This document shows, in pieces, positions 45,885 to 55,308 of a stretch of 64,000 nucleotides of DNA. Numbering within the stretch: position 1 is the first letter of the stretch; every line of letters starts with the position of its first letter. The position numbers and the translations under genes are program-made. The notes under the pieces are model-generated. The model did no database searches, had not been told where the DNA came from, and worked only from the letters and a program-made list of their open reading frames with translations. Source of the stretch: JACCWM01 sp040393065 (GTDB lineage: Bacteria > Myxococcota_A > Bradymonadia > Bradymonadales > Bradymonadaceae); the NCBI GenBank assembly GCA_040393065.1, contig JBEBUW010000003.1:1-64000 (forward strand), given 5' to 3'.

Positions 45885-47690
45885 TCAGGGAGTTTTTTCA
45901 AGATAACGGAAGATGGTGCGTGGATCGACATCGAGTTCGCGTGCGGTCTGGGCGCGGTTGCCGTTGTTTCGTTCCAGGACTTCGAGGATGTAGCGGTGTG
46001 CGAATTGTTCTTTGGCATCGGCCAGCGGGACGATGTCGCGCAGGACTTCGGGGGGAAGATCGAGGTCTTCGGGCGTGAGGACGCTGCGTTCGGCCAGGAC
46101 GATGGCTTTTTTGAGGCGGTTTTCGAGCTGTCGGATGTTGCCGGGCCAGTCGTATTTTTTGAGTGCGGTGACGGCGTCGGCTCCGAGTTGTTTGAGGGGG
46201 AGGTTGAATTCTTCGCAGATTTTCTTGATGAGGTATTGAGCGATGACGACGACGTCGTTGCCACGCTGACGAAGCGGGGGGAGCTGAAGCATAACGACGT
46301 TGAGGCGGTAGAAGAGATCTTCGCGAAATTCGTTGTTTCGGATGGCGAGTTCGAGGTCTTTGTTGGTGGCGGCAACGACGCGGATGTCGATTTTTTCGGG
46401 GCGTGTGGCGCCGACCGGAGTGATGGTGTGTTCCTGGAGAACGCGCAGGAGTTTGACCTGAAGGTTGAGGGGCATTTCGCCGATTTCGTCGAGGAAAATC
46501 GTGCCGTTGTGGGCGGCTTTGAAGCGTCCTTCGCGGTTGTGGGTGGCGCCGGTGAAGGCGCCTTTGACGTGTCCGAAGAGTTCACTTTCGAGGAGGTTTT
46601 CGGGAATGGCGCCGCAGTTGAGCGTGACGAAGGGGCCGTTTGCGCGTGGGCTTCGGGCGTGGATTTCGTGTGCGATGAGTTCTTTGCCGGTGCCGGTTTC
46701 GCCGACGACGAGCACGTTGACGCTGGTGGGAGCGACGCGTTCAATGGTGCGGAAGACGTCTTTCATGGCATCGCAGGAGCCGATGATGCTGCCGAAGCGT
46801 TTTTCGGTGAGTTTGCGGCTGAGTTCCTGGTTATCGAGTTTGAGTTCGTTGACCATGATCGCGTTGGCGATGATGAGGCTGGCCTGGGCTGCGAAGACGG
46901 TGAGGAGTTCGAGGTTTTCTTCGGTGAAGGTTTTGGTGATGCTGGAGTTTCCGGCGTAAATCAGGCCAAGCAGGCTTCCGCGGTCGAGAAGTGGTACGCA
47001 GAGCACGCTGCAGAGATTGAGGTTGATGACCGATTGCGAGCTGTTGAAATGGGTGTCGTTGAGGGCATCGTTGACGATCAGGGGTTTGCGTTCTTTGACA
47101 ACGCGGGCAATGACGGCATCGGAGACTTGTTCGACAGCGTTGCAGACGTCTTCGGCGTGGATGTTGCGTGCGACGTGGATTTTGAATTCGTCGTTTTCGG
47201 AAAGGATCAGGAAGCCTTTCTCGGCCTGAGTGATGGCGATGACGGCGTCCATCAGGCTGTTGAGCAGAGAGGGGAGTTCGTATTCTGTGAGCAGTTTTTG
47301 GGAGAAGTCGTGCAGACGTCGGTATCCGCTCAGGGATTCGGTTTCTGCAGGATTTGGAGCTTGCGCGTTGGTGCTCCGGGGATGGTTTGCGGCGGCGGAT
47401 CCGGTGCTGAGTAGAGAAAAGGTCAGGGTTGTGTCGGCGATGGTGATTTCGTCGAGATGGCGCAGGGTGTCTTTTTTTCTTTTTTTGCCGTTGAGCCCGT
47501 AGTCCAGGTTTCGGTTGGTGACCTGAATGAGAAAGGAGCTTTTGTCGCAGTGGACAACAGCGTGATAGTCGGCAGCGGCGGGGATGATGATGTCGTTGTC
47601 GGGTGCGGAGCCTATGGAGGTGATGTTTTTGTGAAGAGGAATTTCACGGGATGCGTTTGTCTGAGGGCTCTGAAGCTTGAATGTTGGCAT
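45885..47690 (-). CDS. FHA-GAF sigma54-dependent transcriptional activator
   Basis: 601 residues. An N-terminal FHA domain (about 1-95, 'SIGSAPDNDIIIPAAADYHA') should read a phosphothreonine. A GAF domain (about 128-281) follows. The AAA+ domain has the Walker A 'GETGTGKELIAHEIH', the intact GAFTGA loop that contacts sigma54, Walker B 'GTIFLDEIGEMP' and 'LFYRLNVVMLQLPPLRQRG'. The C-terminus 'NNGNRAQTARELDVDPRTIF' is a Fis-type HTH. There is no receiver domain, so input is likely kinase phosphorylation read by FHA or a GAF ligand. A Ser/Thr kinase lies two genes upstream. Confidence 0.94.
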   Translation of the reverse strand: MPTFKLQSPQTNASREIPLHKNITSIGSAPDNDIIIPAAADYHAVVHCDKSSFLIQVTNRNLDYGLNGKKRKKDTLRHLDEITIADTTLTFSLLSTGSAAANHPRSTNAQAPNPAETESLSGYRRLHDFSQKLLTEYELPSLLNSLMDAVIAITQAEKGFLILSENDEFKIHVARNIHAEDVCNAVEQVSDAVIARVVKERKPLIVNDALNDTHFNSSQSVINLNLCSVLCVPLLDRGSLLGLIYAGNSSITKTFTEENLELLTVFAAQASLIIANAIMVNELKLDNQELSRKLTEKRFGSIIGSCDAMKDVFRTIERVAPTSVNVLVVGETGTGKELIAHEIHARSPRANGPFVTLNCGAIPENLLESELFGHVKGAFTGATHNREGRFKAAHNGTIFLDEIGEMPLNLQVKLLRVLQEHTITPVGATRPEKIDIRVVAATNKDLELAIRNNEFREDLFYRLNVVMLQLPPLRQRGNDVVVIAQYLIKKICEEFNLPLKQLGADAVTALKKYDWPGNIRQLENRLKKAIVLAERSVLTPEDLDLPPEVLRDIVPLADAKEQFAHRYILEVLERNNGNRAQTARELDVDPRTIFRYLEKTP

Positions 47691-47736
47691 ATCCGACTGT
47701 GGTAAAAAGATGGTTTGAGGATGTTGCGGCGTGGCA

Positions 47737-48804
47737 TTACCAGCGCCAATGAATTGACAATCCTAGCGTAAGGCCAGGGTCATTACCAGCGGAAGGGCCG
47801 GGTATGTTGAGTTCCGGCGGCGGTGCATCGAGGGTTCGGATATGGATCTGGGTGTCATTGAAGTTGAGGATGCCGTCGAGGATGGACCAGGCGTACAGGG
47901 CGGCAAATGCGCCGAGGGAGCTGTATTGTGCGCGTTGCCAGGCGAGGGCTTCGGCGTAGTTGCCGCCGCGGGCGGTGGAGGAGGTTTCGTAGAGTCCATC
48001 GGCTCCTCGCAGGTGTTCGATCATGAGGTAGCTGGTGATGTTGATGGCCAGGGCGAGTCCCTGGCTGACGGCGAAGAGTGTGCCTTTGACGGGGGAGTCG
48101 TTCTGGAATTGGCCGACGCCGAAGGGGAAGAAATTGAGAGCGAAGCGGTGGGTTTGGACTTCGCGCTCGATGTAGAGCATCTGAAATTCGGGGGTGGTTG
48201 TGGCGATGATTTCGGCGCTCTGGGCGGCGCGGATGTTGTGGAGTTCTTCGCGGTTTTCTTCGCGGACGTTTTCGAAGAGTTCGACGACGCTGGCGGGATA
48301 GACCAGGGGATCGAGGGTGAAGTCGGGTTGTTCGCGCAGGAGATTGAGGAAGTGTCCGCGTGCTGCGCGCAGGAGTGTGCGGCGCTGGCTGGCGTCGGGG
48401 ACTTGCTGGGCTTCGAAGAAGAGGCCAAGGGAGAGGAGCTGACGTGCTTCCTGGCGGTCGAGGAGATCGTCAAGCAGGCTTTGCGGGGTGAGCAGGGGTT
48501 CGAGCAGAGGGCGTAAGAGATCGAAGTCCGCGGTGTTGAAGGCGTGGCGAGCCATGGACAGGCGTGTGGCGGGATCGGCGGGGAAGTCCTGGGCGGGAGG
48601 CGACTGTGGTTCGGGTTCTGCTTCCGGCGCAGACTCGGGGGTTGCGGTGTGTTCCAGGTTCTCTGCGTGAGGTTGTGTCTCGGGTGATTCGGGTGATTCT
48701 GCCCGGGCTTGCATGGGGGTGCAGAGCAACAGAAATCCCAGCAGAAGAGAGGCCGGGAAAAATGTACGTCGGGGGGCTGGTGAGGTGTTCGAGTACAACG
48801 TCAA
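47737..48804 (-). CDS. Secreted or membrane protein, unknown function, with two C-terminal hydrophobic segments
   Basis: 355 residues. A signal peptide ends near 'PMQARAES' (about residue 36), followed by a Glu/Pro-rich linker and a helical domain containing 'LLRAARGHFLNLLREQPDFT'. 'NFFPFGVGQFQNDSPVKGTL' and the two hydrophobic stretches near residues 240-260 and 295-315 resemble DUF5683-type membrane proteins; I hold this loosely. The frame opens at TTG 48804 with no clear ribosome binding site, three bases after the kinase stop, so translational coupling to the kinase is likely. Confidence 0.75.
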   Translation of the reverse strand: MTLYSNTSPAPRRTFFPASLLLGFLLLCTPMQARAESPESPETQPHAENLEHTATPESAPEAEPEPQSPPAQDFPADPATRLSMARHAFNTADFDLLRPLLEPLLTPQSLLDDLLDRQEARQLLSLGLFFEAQQVPDASQRRTLLRAARGHFLNLLREQPDFTLDPLVYPASVVELFENVREENREELHNIRAAQSAEIIATTTPEFQMLYIEREVQTHRFALNFFPFGVGQFQNDSPVKGTLFAVSQGLALAINITSYLMIEHLRGADGLYETSSTARGGNYAEALAWQRAQYSSLGAFAALYAWSILDGILNFNDTQIHIRTLDAPPPELNIPGPSAGNDPGLTLGLSIHWRW

Positions 48805-48807
48805 GGT

Positions 48808-50802
48808 TTAGTTTTCCGAGGTGAAGTTGATGTTGACGTTCGTGTGCGCGCCGGGACGTACGTTGACTGTCTGGCGGCGTGATTGCTGGAGATCGTGTCT
48901 GGGGGCGATGCGCAGATTGACTGTTTGCTCGCTCGGGCTTTTGTCGGCCGGTCCGAAGGGAATGCGGAGAACGGTGCCCTGAGGGCCGGCCTGAACGGGC
49001 AGAGGCTGGGCGTCGTTGTTGAGCCAGGCCAGTGCGTCGTGGTTGGTCTGGATGTGGATGAATCCGTCTTCCCAGGTGAGGACGATGGGGATTCGTTCGG
49101 TTTGTTCGCTGTCGACCAGGATTTCCTGGCGGAAAGGTTTGCAGCCCTGGCTTCGTGCAGTGATGATGTGGCGTCCGTGCGAGAGCGTGATGCCTTGCGC
49201 GGCCTCGATGGAGGAGACGGCGCGGCCTTCAATGTATAGCGTTGCGGCGGGCGGGGAAACATTAAAACGATAGCGCGAGGTGGGCCGGGCCACGGCGATG
49301 GGCGTTGGTGGTTGTTCGGAGGGTGAATCGTTCTGGATGATGGCGTTGGCGGGGATGTTATTGTTCGAATTGATGAGGTTTGGTGGGACGGTGAGATTGG
49401 GGCGCGTCTGGAAAGCAGGCGCTGCGATGTTGGCGTGCAGCATGTTGTGGCGCTGGCTGGAAGACAGCGCCCGGGCGCGGGTGATGGTGGCCTGGGCCAT
49501 GGCTCGGGCGTTGTGTTGCGTGTCTTCGCTCAAGGCAGTGTGCAGGGCCAGAGCCTGGGCGCTCGAAAGCGATGAAGCGATGATATTTTCAGCGTCGAGA
49601 AGCGCTGCGGTGGTGAGCGCGATGTGGCTGATTCTGGCGGCTTCGGCCGCGGCCGTGACTTTGTCGGCGGAAGATTTGCGGGTGATGGTGTAGGCGCCAA
49701 CCAGCGTGGTGCCGAGTAGGAGCGTGACCAGGACGGCGACTCCGGTGCGCCGCAGGGTATGTTGTCTGGAGATTGAGTTGAGCGAAGCCAGAACTTCAGC
49801 GTTGTTGGGTTCGTAGGTTAGGACGCGGCCCAGGCACTGGGTTGCGCGTGCAATCTGGTGGTCGCGCAGGGCTTTTTGGCCGCGTAGGGTCAGTCGGGGA
49901 ATGATGAGGGCGGGGAAGTTTCGGGTGAAGGTTTCAGGATCTTGAAAGTACTGGTTGAAGAGTGCGGCCGGGTCTTTGAAGTCGTTGGCGGCGAGCATGT
50001 GGATGAGTTCGTCGCGAACTTCAGAGACGCTGGCGAAGCGGTTTTCGGGGGCGTTGGCCATGCATTGGTTGATGATTTTGGCGAGTTCGGAGCCGATGCG
50101 GGGATCGACGATGGCGGGGTCGGTGTAGGTGCCGTCGATGATGCGTTTGAGGACCTGGGGTGCGTTCTGGCCGTCGAAGGGGAGTTGGCCGGTGGCGATC
50201 CAGTAGATCATGGTTCCGAGGGAGAAGATATCGGAGCGGACGTCGGCTTTGAGTCCTTCGATGATTTCGGGCGCCATGTGGGCAGGGCTTCCGAGGAGGC
50301 TGCCGGTCTGGGTCATGGTTTCGGAGCCCATGACGTGTGCGATGCCGAAGTCCATGAGGTGGACGGTTCCCGCGGTGGAAATCATGATGTTTTCGGGTTT
50401 TAAATCGCGGTGGATGACGCCGTTCTGGTGTGCGTGTTGGAGCGCGTTGCAGATGATGATGGCGAGTGCGGCGGCGACTTCGGCGGGGGGCGGCCCGTGT
50501 AGGGAGAGAAACTGGCGGAGGTTTAGGCCGGGGATGTACTCCATGACGATGAAGGCGTTGTCGGCGTCTTCGCTGGAGTAATCGTAGATTTCGAGGATGT
50601 TGGGGTGGCGAAGCATTGCGATGGCTTTGGCTTCGCGGTGGAAACGCTTTCGGCTTTCGGGTTTTCCGGCGAGGTGGCCGTGGAGCATTTTGATGGCGAC
50701 TTCGCGCTCCAGGGTAGCATCCATGCCGCGATAGACGACAGACATTCCGCCCTGGCCGAGTTCTTCCAAGATTTTGTAGCGTTCAATTGAGGAGCCGATC
50801 AT
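48808..50802 (-). CDS. Membrane Ser/Thr protein kinase with PEGA domain
   Basis: 664 residues. A complete, canonical Hanks kinase domain (1-270): glycine loop 'LGQGGMSVVYRG', Lys38, HRD at 131-133, DFG at 151-153 and 'GSPAHMAPEI'. A TM helix at 353-373 separates it from an extracytoplasmic region that includes an Ala-rich helical part and a PEGA domain (about 511-568, 'FNVSPPAATLYIEGRAVSSI'), a fold tied to S-layer and surface sensing. It probably senses the envelope and phosphorylates the FHA proteins encoded on either side. It is followed after 3 bases by the secreted-protein gene. Confidence 0.95.
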   Translation of the reverse strand: MIGSSIERYKILEELGQGGMSVVYRGMDATLEREVAIKMLHGHLAGKPESRKRFHREAKAIAMLRHPNILEIYDYSSEDADNAFIVMEYIPGLNLRQFLSLHGPPPAEVAAALAIIICNALQHAHQNGVIHRDLKPENIMISTAGTVHLMDFGIAHVMGSETMTQTGSLLGSPAHMAPEIIEGLKADVRSDIFSLGTMIYWIATGQLPFDGQNAPQVLKRIIDGTYTDPAIVDPRIGSELAKIINQCMANAPENRFASVSEVRDELIHMLAANDFKDPAALFNQYFQDPETFTRNFPALIIPRLTLRGQKALRDHQIARATQCLGRVLTYEPNNAEVLASLNSISRQHTLRRTGVAVLVTLLLGTTLVGAYTITRKSSADKVTAAAEAARISHIALTTAALLDAENIIASSLSSAQALALHTALSEDTQHNARAMAQATITRARALSSSQRHNMLHANIAAPAFQTRPNLTVPPNLINSNNNIPANAIIQNDSPSEQPPTPIAVARPTSRYRFNVSPPAATLYIEGRAVSSIEAAQGITLSHGRHIITARSQGCKPFRQEILVDSEQTERIPIVLTWEDGFIHIQTNHDALAWLNNDAQPLPVQAGPQGTVLRIPFGPADKSPSEQTVNLRIAPRHDLQQSRRQTVNVRPGAHTNVNINFTSEN

Positions 50803-50952
50803 CGCAGTTGCTTGGGGCCTCGAGAGCCGGTGTGGCCATGGATAAGACAGAAGTGTGCAGGGTACGACGGTTCGTCCGGGTTGTCATGATGAAAAGCGTG
50901 GTCGGCGGCTTGTGGTTTGTTGGTTGCGAGAGATTCAGCCGCTTATTTATCT

Positions 50953-53900
50953 TTAGCGCGTGCTTGCTTCGTGGAGCAACCTGTCATTTGGGGTGGAAAA
51001 TCCGCAGAGCGTTTGGAAATGGGGCGTTTTTGTATTCTCGGGCAGGGAATTCAGGCGATTTTGGGTTCGGGCGGGTTCTTCGACCAGGAGTGAGGCGGCA
51101 ACGAGCAGGTGCGGGGGGATCTGGGGGCGTTGTGCGGGTGCGGTGGCGTCGAATTGCTCCAGCCAGGCGCGGGCGAAGCCTGAGCGAAAGAGTTCGGGCA
51201 GGGCTGCGGGTGCGGTTTTAAGGAGCGATTGTGGGGCGGCGGAGCGGGTGGATTGGCTGGTTGGCTGTGAAAAAGACGCGAGATCGTTGTTGAAGAGGGT
51301 GGCTTCGAGAAAGGCGATGCGGGCGATGCCGGAGAGGTGGCTGCTGCTGGTGAAGTCGGCGCGGGCTTCGGACAGGAGGTTTGCGGCGACATGGGGGCGG
51401 CCTTCGGAGAGGGCGCGGCGCGCGACCTGGTAGGAGGCTTCGCCCTGGGCGATGGCGGCCGAGGAGAGTCGAAGTTGGAGGAATCCCGGGCTTGTGGAGG
51501 CAGCGGGGAGCTGGAGTTGGGCGGCAAGCTGCGCGATTTCGGGTTCGAGATAGCGGAGGATGTCGAAGGATTCGGGACCGAATGCGATGCAGTGGTCGTC
51601 TGGCTTGGCGCCGGGTTGGGTTGCGGATGAGAGGGCTTGCGGGGGCTGGTTGTTGGGCCAGTTTCCGCTGCGTTCGTAGGCGATGTAGTTGAGGATGAGG
51701 TTATGGGAATCTACGTAGAAGGTGTTCTGGATTTGGGAGCAGTTTCCGGCCAGCAGGAGGTGATGCTGGGCGTTGTCGAGTTGGCCGGCGCGTGCCAGCG
51801 CGGCGGCAAGCGCGAGGTTGTAGCGTCGGCAAGGTTCGTTGTTGCCGAGTTCGGTGGTCAGGCGTGCGAGCGCGCGGGCGGTGTCGGTGGAAGACTGTGC
51901 TGCGGCGCGCGCGAGCAGGCTGTCGAAAAAAGGAACCACGAGATGATTCGGGGCAGCAGACTGGCGCGGGTGCTGGCGTACATAATTGCGCGTGGTTTCT
52001 TCGAATTTCTCCAGGCTGTGGCAGGCGGCGGGGAAGGCTTCGTTGGCGAGCCAGGCAGCGTTGCGGGCAGTGGTTTGCTCGGCTGGCGAGACCTGGGGGC
52101 CGGTTGCGCGCAGGAGGAGTTCGTGGCCGAGCGCCTGGATCTGGGATAAATCGGTGCAGGTGTCTTGCGCGGGTGAATCGCGCAGGGTGTGTGCCAGGCT
52201 TTGGGAGAGCTCGGGGAGAATGGTGGATTTGTCCGAGGCGTTGAGCAGGGGAAAGGCAGCCAGGATCAGGCGTGCGCGGGTGGACGGTGCGGTGATTTCA
52301 GCGAGGTGCAGTGCGTCGATGCTAAAGTTCGGGCGCAGTTCGACGCGTGGCGTCTGGCGGAGTTGGCCTATCAACCGGGCGGGTTCTTCGGGGTTTTCAG
52401 AGCGGATGTGTGCAAGGCGGCGGCCGAAGCTGTCGAGATTGCAGCTTGTTTGCCGGGCATTGTCGGTGCAATCGAGTGGTGTTGTTGGGGATTGCGGGAA
52501 ATATGCAGGCCAGAGTGGTGTCAGGTTGCGGTCGGCGAAGGCTTTTTGAAGGATTTCGAGTGCCGAGGCGGGGACGGTGTTCTGGTTTTGGAGTTCGTGC
52601 TGGATGGCAAGGGCGCGGATGGTGAGGGCCCAGGTGTCTAGTTTGCGGGCGACGAGGCTTTTCTCGATGTTTTCGAATTCGAGCAGGGGGATTTCGGTGC
52701 CGGCGGCGATTTTGCGGCGAAAGTCGTCGTAGATGAGCCAGGCGACCAGGTTGGTGTCGTTGGCGGATTTCAGGGTTTCGGAGAAGCGCTGGATGAGTTT
52801 TGAGTATTCGGCGTTCAGGTCAAAGGCGGCAAAGGCGGCGGCCTGTCCGAGCATGTAGAGGGGATCGCCGTCGCGGTTCCAGGTTTCACGGGTTGCGAAC
52901 CAGCCCTGGCGAAGTGCGGCTTCGGGGCGTCCGGCGCTGGCGGTAAGTTGCATGGTCTGGATGGCAAGCTGGCGCAAAATAGGTGGTGCGTCCGGCTGGG
53001 ATTGGAGCAGGATTTCCAGGGCAAAATCGGCCAGTTCAAAGTGGGCGCGCGAGGAAAGCGCGGTGATCTGGGCCAGTAAGGCGCGCTGGGTGGGGTTGGT
53101 GGGAAGATGAATCGGGCGAAGGCCGAGTGTGGAGCTGCCGAGGATGTATTGACCGCGCGCGATGAGAAACGGGTGGTGGATGGCGGGCGTAGCGGCGATG
53201 GTTGCGCTTGGCTTTGCGCCTGGTTGGGTACCTGGTTGGGCGGCGTTTTGGGCGTCGGACGCACACCAGATGAGAGCGTCGGCAGCGTGCTGGTAGGCGG
53301 CGGCTTCGACTTCGAGTGGATGGGTGGCGTGGGGTAGAGAGGCCTGGGTGCGGTGGTGGATGGTCAGGCCGCTGAGGATTTTGCCGGACTGCTCCAGGGA
53401 GGGGCAGGTGTCGTTGGTGACGAGGGAGATCTGGTCGGGGGTGATTGCGGGTTGGGTGGCGCGGATGGCGATCCAGCGCTCGGGAAGTTCGGCGGGTGCA
53501 AAGATTTTGGGTGTGTTTTGCGCGTCTACGTACAGCAGTGCCTGGCGCAGGATGGGCATTGTAAGGGTGTGCGCTTCGGGCGGATTCTGGATCTGGAGGC
53601 GGTGGTGGAAGGCAGGGGCGGTTTCGTCGGTATGGGATGCTGCGTAGATGTCGAATCGGGCGAGTGGTTGATCGGTGAGGCAGGGGTTGTTGAGGTCGTT
53701 GGCAGTGCCGTAGCAAACTTCGCCGGCGGCGTCGTCGGTGGCGTCGTCGAAGGAGATGCTCGATAGGGGGCTCAGGACGCCCCGGGCGTTGCGGGTGATG
53801 GGCTGGCTGTCCAGGCGTTGCAGTAGAAATCCCCAGTCGCGTTTGGTGATGATGGCAAAAATGTGGCGCGGGGGCTGCTGGTCAGGCAGCAGGGTGTCGT

Positions 53901-54153
53901 CGGACGGGTTGAATGCGATGAGGTCGCCGGGTTGCATGGTTCGGAAGGCGTTTTCGGAGGCGTCGGGAATGAACGACCAGATGCCTTCCGGGAGCAGGAA
54001 GATTTTGCCGGTGGAGCGTTTGAAGAGGGGATCTTGTACGGCCATCGGGGGGATGATGGCGTCCTGGACGCGGGGTGGTTGCGACCAGGAGCAGGCACTG
54101 CTGAGGGTGAGCAGCGCGAGGGCGGTCAGCAGAAGTTTCGGGCCAGGAATCAT
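50953..54153 (-). CDS. Large lipoprotein of unknown function (1066 residues)
   Basis: The signal peptide ends 'TLSSAC' (Cys21). The mature protein is Ala/Gln-rich. The first 300 residues look beta-rich, with 'GEVCYGTANDLNNPCL'. The remainder is helical and TPR-like, with 'RYNLALAAALARAGQLDNAQ' and 'EASYQVARRALSEGRPHVAA'. I recognise no catalytic motif. It lies between the FHA gene (41 bases upstream) and the kinase (150 bases downstream), so it may be the outer-membrane part of that system. It is the longest gene in the window. Confidence 0.85.
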   Translation of the reverse strand: MIPGPKLLLTALALLTLSSACSWSQPPRVQDAIIPPMAVQDPLFKRSTGKIFLLPEGIWSFIPDASENAFRTMQPGDLIAFNPSDDTLLPDQQPPRHIFAIITKRDWGFLLQRLDSQPITRNARGVLSPLSSISFDDATDDAAGEVCYGTANDLNNPCLTDQPLARFDIYAASHTDETAPAFHHRLQIQNPPEAHTLTMPILRQALLYVDAQNTPKIFAPAELPERWIAIRATQPAITPDQISLVTNDTCPSLEQSGKILSGLTIHHRTQASLPHATHPLEVEAAAYQHAADALIWCASDAQNAAQPGTQPGAKPSATIAATPAIHHPFLIARGQYILGSSTLGLRPIHLPTNPTQRALLAQITALSSRAHFELADFALEILLQSQPDAPPILRQLAIQTMQLTASAGRPEAALRQGWFATRETWNRDGDPLYMLGQAAAFAAFDLNAEYSKLIQRFSETLKSANDTNLVAWLIYDDFRRKIAAGTEIPLLEFENIEKSLVARKLDTWALTIRALAIQHELQNQNTVPASALEILQKAFADRNLTPLWPAYFPQSPTTPLDCTDNARQTSCNLDSFGRRLAHIRSENPEEPARLIGQLRQTPRVELRPNFSIDALHLAEITAPSTRARLILAAFPLLNASDKSTILPELSQSLAHTLRDSPAQDTCTDLSQIQALGHELLLRATGPQVSPAEQTTARNAAWLANEAFPAACHSLEKFEETTRNYVRQHPRQSAAPNHLVVPFFDSLLARAAAQSSTDTARALARLTTELGNNEPCRRYNLALAAALARAGQLDNAQHHLLLAGNCSQIQNTFYVDSHNLILNYIAYERSGNWPNNQPPQALSSATQPGAKPDDHCIAFGPESFDILRYLEPEIAQLAAQLQLPAASTSPGFLQLRLSSAAIAQGEASYQVARRALSEGRPHVAANLLSEARADFTSSSHLSGIARIAFLEATLFNNDLASFSQPTSQSTRSAAPQSLLKTAPAALPELFRSGFARAWLEQFDATAPAQRPQIPPHLLVAASLLVEEPARTQNRLNSLPENTKTPHFQTLCGFSTPNDRLLHEASTR

Positions 54154-54194
54154 ACGTCTCGCTCCGGCAGATGCGTGTGTGGGTTGGGGAGTTA

Positions 54195-55097
54195 TCAGGG
54201 ATAGAAAATGGTCAACCGTGTGCGGCCGATCATGAAGCAGTCGCCATCGATCAGTTCGACTGCGCCTCGGACCCGGATGAAGGTTCCGTTCTGGCTTTTG
54301 AGATCGTGCAGGAAATATTGCTGTCCGTGCCGGGAGATGGTGGCGTGTTGTGCGGAGAGCAATTCATCCTGGCTGGCACAGATGTCGGCGTTCTGGCGAC
54401 CGATGAGGGTGCTGTCGGTGAGCGGGTAGATGGCGCCGACGTGGTCGTTTTCGAGCATCATGATGATGCGGGGCGTGTGGTCGTGCGGGGCGCCGAGGGT
54501 GGGGATGGAGCGGTGTTCGGGCAAGTTGGTGCTGGAGATGGTGACGGGGATGGGGCGCGTGCGAAAGATGAGTCGCTGCGATCCGACCAGGATTTCGTCA
54601 CCGTCTTCGAGCGCAAAGTCGTCGGCCACGCGCAAATAAACGCCGTTGTGGCTGCCCAGGTCTTCGAGCATGAGGCTGTTGTGGTCGGTATAGAGCTGGG
54701 CGTGCCATTTGGAGGCAAAGGGGTCGGCCAGGGGCAGATCGGCTCGTTCGCGACCGATGAGAAAGCGGCTGCCGCGGATTTCGTAGCGCTGGGCGGTGGG
54801 GCTGCCGTAGGTCTGCACGTTGATCCAGGGATGGCGCGCGGCTACGGGCTCGGGCGCCGGCATGGACATGGGCTGGGGCGTGGCGGGGCGGAGGGGGGCA
54901 TTCCATGGCGGATATTCGTCGGCGGGCACGGAGGAAAGCACTTCGTCTTCGCCGTCGTTGGAGGCGAGCAAGCCGGAAAGTGGGTGGTTTGCTTCGGCGT
55001 TATCGTCTTCGGACAGCACGAAAGGCAGTGCGTCGGGATTGCCGGTTCGCTCGGGCAGAAGTCTGGGGGGCTGATCGTAGCGATTGTTATCGGACAT
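54195..55097 (-). CDS. Double-FHA-domain protein
   Basis: 300 residues. An acidic, Pro-rich region (1-95) is followed by two FHA domains: one at about 105-180 ('FLIGRERADLPLADPFASKW' and 'LEDLGSHNGVYLR') and one at about 212-300 ('TLIGRQNADICASQDELLSA' and 'HDLKSQNGTFIR'). Both keep the Gly-Arg and the Asn-Gly motifs of phosphothreonine readers. The second lacks the usual SRxH, having SAQH. It is the first gene of the signalling block and presumably links phosphoproteins made by the kinase two genes downstream. Confidence 0.93.
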   Translation of the reverse strand: MSDNNRYDQPPRLLPERTGNPDALPFVLSEDDNAEANHPLSGLLASNDGEDEVLSSVPADEYPPWNAPLRPATPQPMSMPAPEPVAARHPWINVQTYGSPTAQRYEIRGSRFLIGRERADLPLADPFASKWHAQLYTDHNSLMLEDLGSHNGVYLRVADDFALEDGDEILVGSQRLIFRTRPIPVTISSTNLPEHRSIPTLGAPHDHTPRIIMMLENDHVGAIYPLTDSTLIGRQNADICASQDELLSAQHATISRHGQQYFLHDLKSQNGTFIRVRGAVELIDGDCFMIGRTRLTIFYP

Positions 55098-55308
55098 GGG
55101 CAGTGAAATCGGTGCAGAGTGGGGCGGAGAGTGAACAAAAGTAACTACGGGTAAAACCGTAGCATGGTCTTGAGGGGGGTGGAAGTGCGAAGGAAAGGCT
55201 TAAGGTAAAGCACAGCAAAGGCGAACGGCGAAAGGCGCACGCGAAAGCGCGAAGGCGCGAATTGTCGCGAAGGGACAGCAAAGGATTGAAGGGTTGGTGG
55301 AAGTGGAG
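55098..55308. other. Low-complexity upstream region of the FHA gene
   Basis: Holds a purine-rich run with repeated GCGAAAG/GCGAAGG words (55217-55270), similar in style to 900-920 and 1111-1130. I see no gene or clear promoter in either direction. Confidence 0.5.

Noticed and set aside
45996..47414. 472-codon plus-strand frame
   Set aside because: Antisense to the sigma54 activator, which has all its catalytic motifs on the minus strand.
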